Source: RGIG3872 sp045660245
Lineage (GTDB): Bacteria > Bacillota > Clostridia > Christensenellales > UBA1242
Direction of reading: 5' to 3'
NCBI GenBank assembly: GCA_045660245.1
Contig: JAZRDJ010000027.1
Location: 1-6,567 of the forward strand
Length of the DNA stretch: 6,567 nucleotides
Position 1 is the stretch's first letter; each line of letters opens with the position of its first letter. The notes beneath the pieces are model-generated. The model did not search any database. It was not told where the DNA came from and saw only the letters and a list, made by a program, of their open reading frames with translations. Below, piece by piece: positions 1 through 4,041 of the stretch. The translations under genes and the position numbers were made by a program.

Positions 1-54
1 AGCAAGTCTTGACACAAAAGACTCGAGATCCTTGACCTCATATTCAATTACCAT
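1..54 (-). CDS. Partial CDS, N-terminus of a probable CYTH-domain protein
   Basis: Only the first 18 codons are in the window; the gene runs off the left edge. The peptide begins MVIEYEVKDLESFVSRLA. Residues 4-8 (E-Y-E-V-K) match the ExExK signature found at the extreme N-terminus of CYTH proteins (class IV adenylate cyclases, thiamine triphosphatases and related metal-dependent triphosphate tunnel enzymes), and the following acidic-to-helical stretch fits the usual first strand and helix. The start is well supported: a G-rich Shine-Dalgarno lies 8 nt upstream and no other start codon is close. The gene follows the tRNA cluster but is separated from it by a strong terminator, so it is probably transcribed from its own promoter. 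The family call rests on five residues plus position, so it is tentative; substrate and activity cannot be judged. Confidence 0.5.
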   Translation of the reverse strand, partial: MVIEYEVKDLESFVSRLA

Positions 55-62
55 AAACGTTT

Positions 63-69
63 CCCCCTC
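63..69 (-). promoter_or_regulatory. Shine-Dalgarno of the partial CYTH-like gene
   Basis: On the minus strand GAGGGGG lies 8 nt before the ATG at 54. It is a strong site that fixes the start, and it contrasts with recG and secA, which have no recognisable Shine-Dalgarno. Confidence 0.75.
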
Positions 70-81
70 TATCCAAATATA

Positions 82-110
82 TATATATCAGTAAATAGAA
101 TAACACACAA
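82..110 (-). promoter_or_regulatory. Candidate promoter for the CYTH-like gene
   Basis: On the minus strand a -35-like TTGTGT (105-110) and a -10-like TATATA (82-87) are 17 bp apart. This predicts a start near 75 and a leader of about 20 nt that includes the Shine-Dalgarno. The region is AT-rich with a run of alternating TA, so other -10 placements are possible. The position just after the tRNA terminator supports a new promoter here. Confidence 0.4.
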
Positions 111-130
111 TGCATTAATTTGTAAATACT

Positions 131-165
131 AAAAACAAAAAAAAGAAGACATTTGTCTTCTTTTT
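131..165 (-). terminator. Intrinsic terminator of the tRNA cluster
   Basis: Read on the minus strand, positions 165-155 and 150-140 form a perfect 11-bp stem (AAAAAGAAGAC with GTCTTCTTTTT) around a 4-nt AAAT loop, followed by TTTGTTTTT. The stem begins 5 nt after the encoded CCA of tRNA-Cys, as expected for the end of a tRNA transcript. The stem is flanked by A and T runs on both sides, so it could also terminate plus-strand transcription, although no plus-strand gene is seen nearby. Confidence 0.88.
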
Positions 166-169
166 CAAT

Positions 170-243
170 TGGAGGTGCCACCCAGATTTGAACTGGGAAT
201 AAGGGTGTTGCAGACCCGTGCCTTACCACTTGGCGATGGCACC
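170..243 (-). tRNA. tRNA-Cys (anticodon GCA), CCA encoded
   Basis: The full cloverleaf is present. The acceptor GGTGCCA (243-237) pairs perfectly with TGGCACC, the discriminator is U, and CCA is encoded at 172-170. The D-arm stem is GCC/GGC. The anticodon loop CTGCAAC carries GCA. The T-arm is CCCAG/CTGGG with loop TTCAAAT. One mismatch (C27 with U43) sits at the top of the anticodon stem and should be tolerated. It is the last gene of the cluster and the terminator follows directly. Confidence 0.95.
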
Positions 244-263
244 ATAAATTTTTGATTAATATT

Positions 264-340
264 GGGGTGGGGATGACCAGACTTGAAAATGTGTACAGGA
301 AATTATTTCCGTGAGATTTTTCCCCGAGATTCTGAAAACG
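264..340 (-). pseudogene. Decayed tRNA-Leu-like remnant
   Basis: The 3' half resembles the neighbouring tRNA-Leu. On the plus strand, GATGACC, a single A/G difference and GACTTGAA match in both at the same place, covering the acceptor 3' strand and the T-loop (TTCAAGT). A long variable-arm-like hairpin (GGAAAT with ATTTCC, about 298-310) lies where a class II tRNA has one. The rest has eroded: the T-stem 5' strand no longer pairs, the anticodon loop is shortened with no readable anticodon, the D-arm is unrecognisable, and no GGGGATG pairs with the 3' acceptor strand CATCCCC. I infer a duplicated tRNA-Leu gene (a tRNA-Ser is less likely) that has lost function. The 5' boundary is approximate. 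Confidence 0.6.
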
Positions 341-376
341 TAGAGTCAAAATCTATTTTCAATCATATGTGATTTT

Positions 377-465
377 TGGTGCCGATGACCGGACTTGAAC
401 CGGTACGGAGATTTCTCCCCGAGGGATTTTAAGTCCCTTGCGTCTGCCTATTTCGCCACATCGGC
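377..465 (-). tRNA. tRNA-Leu (anticodon UAA), CCA encoded
   Basis: This is a class II tRNA of 89 nt including CCA (379-377). The acceptor GCCGATG (465-459) pairs perfectly with CATCGGC and the discriminator is A, as expected for leucine. The anticodon stem AGGGA/TCCCT encloses CTTAAAA, giving anticodon UAA. The long variable arm has a GGGGA/TCTCC stem with a GAAA loop. The T-arm is ACCGG/CCGGT with loop TTCAAGT. It is preceded by a candidate promoter of its own and followed by a degenerate relative. Confidence 0.96.
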
Positions 466-469
466 ACGT

Positions 470-498
470 ACTATATCAAACTTTGCACAATATGTCAT
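470..498 (-). promoter_or_regulatory. Candidate internal promoter directly upstream of tRNA-Leu
   Basis: On the minus strand ATGACA (493-498; one base off TTGACA) and TATAGT (470-475; one base off TATAAT) are exactly 17 bp apart. The -10 box ends only 4 nt before the first base of mature tRNA-Leu, so transcription would begin at or just inside the mature 5' end. The boxes are good; the geometry is unusual, so it may be a chance match. Confidence 0.4.
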
Positions 499-528
499 CA
501 AACACAAAATCACTTATTTATGATAAAT

Positions 529-548
529 GGCAAGCAAAACTGCCTGCC
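529..548 (-). terminator. Stem-loop between tRNA-Gly and tRNA-Leu, possible weak terminator
   Basis: On the minus strand GGCAGGCA (548-541) and TGCTTGCC (536-529) form an 8-bp stem with one G-U pair and a GTTT loop. The following sequence (ATTTATCATAAAT) is AT-rich and a small palindrome in itself, but not a clean T-run. It sits about 17 nt after the CCA of tRNA-Gly and upstream of the tRNA-Leu promoter. It could be a leaky terminator of the Val-Gly unit or a processing or stability element. Confidence 0.4.
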
Positions 549-565
549 ACCCACCACACTTTTGT

Positions 566-640
566 TGGAGCGGGAAACGAGATTCGAACTCGCGACATTC
601 GCCTTGGCAAGGCGACGCTCTACCACTGAGCCATTCCCGC
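566..640 (-). tRNA. tRNA-Gly (anticodon GCC), CCA encoded
   Basis: The acceptor GCGGGAA (640-634) pairs perfectly with TTCCCGC, the discriminator is U, and CCA is encoded at 568-566. The D-arm is GCTC/GAGC. The anticodon stem TCGCC/GGCGA encloses TTGCCAA, giving GCC. The T-arm is GCGAG/CTCGT with loop TTCGAAT and one G-U pair. The sequence is very close to the bacterial tRNA-Gly(GCC) consensus. It is the second gene of the cluster. Confidence 0.97.
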
Positions 641-647
641 AAATATT

Positions 648-677
648 AAGTCGCGTTTGATTTCTCGCCCGCGACTT
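648..677 (-). repeat. 8-bp inverted repeat in the tRNA-Val/tRNA-Gly spacer
   Basis: AAGTCGCG (648-655) and CGCGACTT (670-677) are perfect inverted copies around a 14-nt loop, filling most of the 43-nt spacer. In the minus-strand transcript this forms a GC-rich stem between two tRNAs. There is no T-run after it, so it is not a terminator; a role in spacing or processing of the tRNA precursor is a guess. Confidence 0.65.
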
Positions 678-683
678 GACTTT

Positions 684-759
684 TGGTGGAAACTGTAGGA
701 CTCGAACCTACGACCGCCCGCTTGTAAGGCGGATGCTCTACCAACTGAGCTAAGCTTCC
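684..759 (-). tRNA. tRNA-Val (anticodon UAC), CCA encoded
   Basis: The acceptor GGAAGCT (759-753) pairs with AGTTTCC, including one G-U pair. The discriminator is A and CCA is encoded at 686-684. The D-arm is GCTC/GAGC. The anticodon stem TCCGC/GCGGG, closed by a U-G pair, encloses CTTACAA, giving UAC. The T-arm is GTAGG/CCTAC with loop TTCGAGT. It is the first gene of the cluster, about 35 nt downstream of the predicted start of transcription. Confidence 0.95.
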
Positions 760-799
760 AAATATTGATATTATGTTGTTTCCTTGTCGGAACTGCTTT

Positions 800-828
800 A
801 TAATATCAAATATTTTTTAATAATGCAA
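800..828 (-). promoter_or_regulatory. Promoter of the tRNA cluster
   Basis: On the minus strand TTGCAT (823-828) and TATTAT (800-805) are 17 bp apart with an A/T-rich spacer, a good sigma-70/SigA-type promoter. Transcription should start near 793, giving a leader of about 34 nt before tRNA-Val. The 106-bp gap between recG and tRNA-Val otherwise holds only A/T homopolymer runs right after the recG stop; I see no hairpin terminator for recG there. Confidence 0.6.
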
Positions 829-865
829 GAGATTTTCACAATTTTTTTAATTTTTTTTAACTTTT

Positions 866-2881
866 TTAATTCATTGTTATGATTTGTTCGATTTTTTCAA
901 GTGCTTTTTGATATTCCTGCTCTGAAATATTGAGATGCAATCCTTTTTTTGTCACATATTCAACAACATCTTTTGCGAGTGACAATTCAGCAAGCGAGAA
1001 CAGATCAAAACTATTCGTATCAAATCCATGTTGCTGTGTGCCATCCATATTGCCTGCCCCACGCGTTTCAAGATCATATTCAGCGATCTTGAACCCATCA
1101 GTGTTGTTTTTGAAGAACCTCAATCTATCAAGTGACAATTTGCTGATATCATTTGCAACCACACAATAACATTCTGCTTGTTTTCCGTCACGGCCAACAC
1201 GACCTCTAAGTTGATGAAGAGAAGCCAGCCCAAAGTGTCCGGCATTTTCAATCACCATGATATCCGCATCTTTTGCATCAACACCGACTTCAACGATTGT
1301 GGTTGAAACCAAACATCTTGCCCCACCACTTTTGAATTCTTTGATTTTTTCTTCAGCAAGATTTCTGTCCATCTTTCCATGTACAAGCACAACGTTTGTA
1401 TCCAAGGTGTCCTTCAAAAACTCAAACATTGACTCTGCAGAAGACGAATCTTGAATGCCGTCGTCCTCACCAGACACAATCTTTGGACAAACCACAAACA
1501 CTTTTGAGCCAGATTTGATTTTTGAGTTCAAATAGTTCCACATATCACCGCTTTTTGACTGACTCACAATGTTTGTCGTGACTGAAAGTGCATTTGGTCT
1601 TGCATTCAAAATTGAAATGTCCAAACACCCCTCAAAACTCAAAGCAAGTGATCTTGGAATTGGTGTCGCACTCATTGTAAGTGTATCTGCGTTTCTACCT
1701 TTGTTTTGTAGCATGGCACGGGCCTTTACACCAAATTTGTGCTGTTCATCAATTATCACCGCTCCAAGATTATTATATTCAACACTTTTTGAAAAAACAG
1801 AATGTGAACCAATGATAATGTTTGCCATTCCGTACTTAATATAACCCAAATTTCGCTTTTTCTCAGATGCTGGCATTGAACTTGACAAATATACCACATT
1901 GATGCCAAACTCGCCTTCAAACACCCTGCTTATGAATTCAAAGTGTTGTCGCGCGAGAATTTCAGTTGGAGCCATGAGAACAGCCTGCATATTGTTCTTT
2001 GCAGCCACGTACAGCAAGAATGTTGCCACCGCAGTTTTTCCTGATCCAACATCTCCCTCAAGGAGCCTGTTCATTGAAAGTCCACTCTCAAGATCACAAA
2101 TTATCTCCTCAATTGCCTTGTTTTGTGAAGGCGTAAGATCAAATGGCAAAAGTGTTTTGTATTCAGCAAAAAGAGCATCAAGATTTTTGTATGTACCCAC
2201 CCTCACATTTCTGCCAATCTTGATAGCGTTTTTGCTCGCATGAACAATGGGCACAAGGTTTTCAAGGGCAATTCTGCTCTTTGCCCTGCTGATATCACCG
2301 ATTGTGGCAGGCATGTGAATATTTTTGAATGATGTGCACAGAGATTCAAGATTAAACACTTTTTCAACTTCCATGGGAAGGACAGATGAAAATTGTTCTG
2401 TTTTCAAAACCTCAGACACTGCATGTCTGATCACCTCACTCCCCACTCCATCGATTGATTTGTAAATCGGGAAAAATTCAATACCATCTGCCTTTTTTGT
2501 TGATTTGAAATATGACACCACAAGGGTATTTTTGCGTTTTTTGTCGTCCCTGCCATACACAAAGTACTCGTCACCGAACACAAGTGTTGACTTGATGTAA
2601 GGTTGATTGTACCAAAGTCCTGAAAAAATATTTCCCTCAGAGTCTTCAAGTTTGACAGTTGTCATCACAAAATTCTTTCGGATCCTTGCGGTTTTGACAT
2701 CTCCCATCACGCGCGCGCGTATCATTTTGTATTCACCGTTTGGAACAAATGCATCCGGTGAGCCAAAATTATAGTATTTGCGAGGGAAGTATGAAAGTAG
2801 ATTTCTGCATGACAAAATCCCAGCGTTTTCAAACGCTTGAAGTCTTGTTTTCCCAATTCCAGAAATTTCATGAAGTTCCAT
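866..2881 (-). CDS. recG: ATP-dependent DNA helicase RecG
   Basis: RecG is a superfamily 2 helicase that remodels stalled replication forks and branched DNA. The 671 residues are close to the usual 680-700. The N-terminus has a helix-hairpin-like segment (SGIGKTRLQAFENAGI, about 7-22), then LLSYFPRKYYNF and the OB-fold wedge to about 190. The motor carries Walker A GDVGSGKT (276-283), the RecG-type DEQH box (378-381, in VIIDEQHKFG), SATPIPR (404-410), EVGVDA (531-536) and motif VI QLRGRVGR (557-564). The C-terminal TRG region is present but looser than usual (RGAGNMDGTQQHG, 607-619, where the family typically has RGPGE..GTRQ.G). The start gives a normal N-terminus, but no Shine-Dalgarno precedes it; a -10 box 9 nt upstream suggests a nearly leaderless mRNA. 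It is separated from the kinase upstream by a terminator. The family assignment is firm. Confidence 0.96.
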   Translation of the reverse strand: MELHEISGIGKTRLQAFENAGILSCRNLLSYFPRKYYNFGSPDAFVPNGEYKMIRARVMGDVKTARIRKNFVMTTVKLEDSEGNIFSGLWYNQPYIKSTLVFGDEYFVYGRDDKKRKNTLVVSYFKSTKKADGIEFFPIYKSIDGVGSEVIRHAVSEVLKTEQFSSVLPMEVEKVFNLESLCTSFKNIHMPATIGDISRAKSRIALENLVPIVHASKNAIKIGRNVRVGTYKNLDALFAEYKTLLPFDLTPSQNKAIEEIICDLESGLSMNRLLEGDVGSGKTAVATFLLYVAAKNNMQAVLMAPTEILARQHFEFISRVFEGEFGINVVYLSSSMPASEKKRNLGYIKYGMANIIIGSHSVFSKSVEYNNLGAVIIDEQHKFGVKARAMLQNKGRNADTLTMSATPIPRSLALSFEGCLDISILNARPNALSVTTNIVSQSKSGDMWNYLNSKIKSGSKVFVVCPKIVSGEDDGIQDSSSAESMFEFLKDTLDTNVVLVHGKMDRNLAEEKIKEFKSGGARCLVSTTIVEVGVDAKDADIMVIENAGHFGLASLHQLRGRVGRDGKQAECYCVVANDISKLSLDRLRFFKNNTDGFKIAEYDLETRGAGNMDGTQQHGFDTNSFDLFSLAELSLAKDVVEYVTKKGLHLNISEQEYQKALEKIEQIITMN

Positions 2882-2890
2882 ATCAAATAA

Positions 2891-2919
2891 ATTATATATA
2901 ATATTTGAAACAAAATCAA
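2891..2919 (-). promoter_or_regulatory. Candidate recG promoter with a very short leader
   Basis: On the minus strand TTGATT (2914-2919) and a consensus TATAAT (2891-2896) are 17 bp apart. The -10 box ends 9 nt before the recG ATG at 2881, predicting a 5' leader of only a few nucleotides, in keeping with the missing Shine-Dalgarno. The stretch is extremely AT-rich; a TATTAT at 2898-2903 is an alternative and would still give a leader of only about 10 nt. Confidence 0.45.
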
Positions 2920-2930
2920 ATCAATGAAAC

Positions 2931-2956
2931 AAAAAACTGGACGAATCGCCCAGTTT
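2931..2956 (-). terminator. Intrinsic terminator after the kinase (end of the secA-kinase unit)
   Basis: On the minus strand positions 2956-2947 and 2943-2934 form a 10-bp stem with one G-U pair (AAACTGGGCG with CGTCCAGTTT) around an ATT loop. The stem runs into TTT and then GTTTC, giving six consecutive T. It begins about 24 nt after the kinase stop codon and ends just before the recG -35 box. Confidence 0.85.
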
Positions 2957-2979
2957 GTAAATAATCATATTAATCTTTT

Positions 2980-4008
2980 CTATCTCTGTATACTTGCATC
3001 ACCATTTGTACTTATGAACTCTTCAACATCATTCACTGACAATGTTGAGACATCACCATACAATGTATGCTCCAAAATAGATGTAGCAAGGCCAAACTCC
3101 AATGCATAACTTGGGTTTTGGTAACATTGTATGAGCCCATGAATAACACCTGATGCAAAGGCGTCACCACCACCAATCCTGTCATATATTGAAAATCTAA
3201 TTGGCCCATCTGTCTGATAATTCCCATTTCTATCAATACAATATGACGAAAGAGAATTGTCACTTGATGTGTATACCACACGATCTGTACCAAAAACATA
3301 ATCAATTTTTGTTTGATCAATAAGTTTTTTTGATAGTTCTATTTTTTTTGTAACAATATCATCAACCTCATGATCAAGCCCAATCTCCAAGATCTGTTCA
3401 ATGTCAAAGTGATTTGCAAACAACACATCTACATATGGAATAACTCTTTTGTAATATGGTCTTGCATCTTCAATACTATTCCAAAGTTTTGAACGATAAT
3501 TAAAATCAAAAGAAACTTTCACATCATATTTTTCACAATACTCAAGACACTTGAATGCAAATGCCCTCGCGTGTCTACCAAGAGCAAGAGTAATTCCCGA
3601 CAAATGAAACCAATCAGCATTCGAAAAAACCTCATCAAAATCAACATCATCTGGTTCAATCGTTGTGATTGATGAATGTTTTCTGTTGTACAGCACTTTT
3701 GATGGTCTACCGCCAAATCCAGTCTCAACAAAATACATTCCGAGATTTGAACCGCCACGTGCAATGTGATCAGTATTCACACCATGCCCCTTCAAGTGTT
3801 TGATCGCTGAATCACCGAGTTGATTGTCTGGAAGTTTCGTGATGAATTCTGTATCGTGCCCAAGATGTGACAATGACACAAGAACATTTGCCTCTCCACC
3901 ACCATAATTGGCAATGAAATTTCGTGCCTGTGCAATCGTTGTGTAATCAGGTGGCGTAAGGCGCAACATAATTTCACCAAAAGCAACAATATTTTTCTTA
4001 TTCATCAT
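2980..4008 (-). CDS. kdgK: PfkB-family sugar kinase, probably 2-dehydro-3-deoxygluconokinase
   Basis: KDG kinase phosphorylates 2-keto-3-deoxygluconate to KDPG, the step before KDPG aldolase in uronate and pectin catabolism. At 342 residues it has full family length. Visible features in order: N-terminal strand IVAFGEIMLRLTPP (7-20); sugar-binding YGGGEANVLVSLSHLGH (35-51); LPDNQLGD (59-66); a lid segment with YFVETG (92-97); the KdgK-typical SGIT (137-140) and FDFNYRSKLW (167-176); and the PfkB C-terminal signature DRIGGGDAFASG (276-287) with catalytic base Asp282 in the GGGD anion hole. The start is the first of two adjacent ATG codons, 8 nt after AGGA. It lies 33 bp after secA with no terminator between, so the two are probably cotranscribed. 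PfkB specificity is hard to call: fructokinase or another sugar-acid kinase remains possible, and no aldolase or uronate gene is in view. Confidence 0.85.
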   Translation of the reverse strand: MMNKKNIVAFGEIMLRLTPPDYTTIAQARNFIANYGGGEANVLVSLSHLGHDTEFITKLPDNQLGDSAIKHLKGHGVNTDHIARGGSNLGMYFVETGFGGRPSKVLYNRKHSSITTIEPDDVDFDEVFSNADWFHLSGITLALGRHARAFAFKCLEYCEKYDVKVSFDFNYRSKLWNSIEDARPYYKRVIPYVDVLFANHFDIEQILEIGLDHEVDDIVTKKIELSKKLIDQTKIDYVFGTDRVVYTSSDNSLSSYCIDRNGNYQTDGPIRFSIYDRIGGGDAFASGVIHGLIQCYQNPSYALEFGLATSILEHTLYGDVSTLSVNDVEEFISTNGDASIQR

Positions 4009-4016
4009 TACAAGTT

Positions 4017-4023
4017 TCCTTTT
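4017..4023 (-). promoter_or_regulatory. Shine-Dalgarno of the kinase gene
   Basis: AAAAGGA on the minus strand, with AGGA 8 nt from the ATG at 4008 and 11 nt from the next ATG. This favours the first ATG as the start. Confidence 0.65.
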
Positions 4024-4041
4024 TTTAATTCAATATAGCAA

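Noticed and set aside
44..349. A 101-codon open frame on the minus strand across tRNA-Cys and the tRNA-Leu-like remnant
   Set aside because: It overlaps a functional tRNA and the terminator and has no recognisable protein features; the real start downstream is the ATG at 54 in a different setting with a Shine-Dalgarno.
438..629. A 63-codon open frame on the plus strand
   Set aside because: It reads through the antisense of tRNA-Leu and tRNA-Gly; the tail GAGNEIRTRDIRLGKATLYH is the usual false translation of an antisense tRNA.
841..868. A/T homopolymer runs after the recG stop as a terminator
   Set aside because: On the minus strand these are A-runs with no stem-loop, so there is no intrinsic terminator signal for recG.
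1899..2243. A 114-codon open frame on the plus strand antisense to recG
   Set aside because: It lies over the conserved helicase motifs of recG and shows no independent features.
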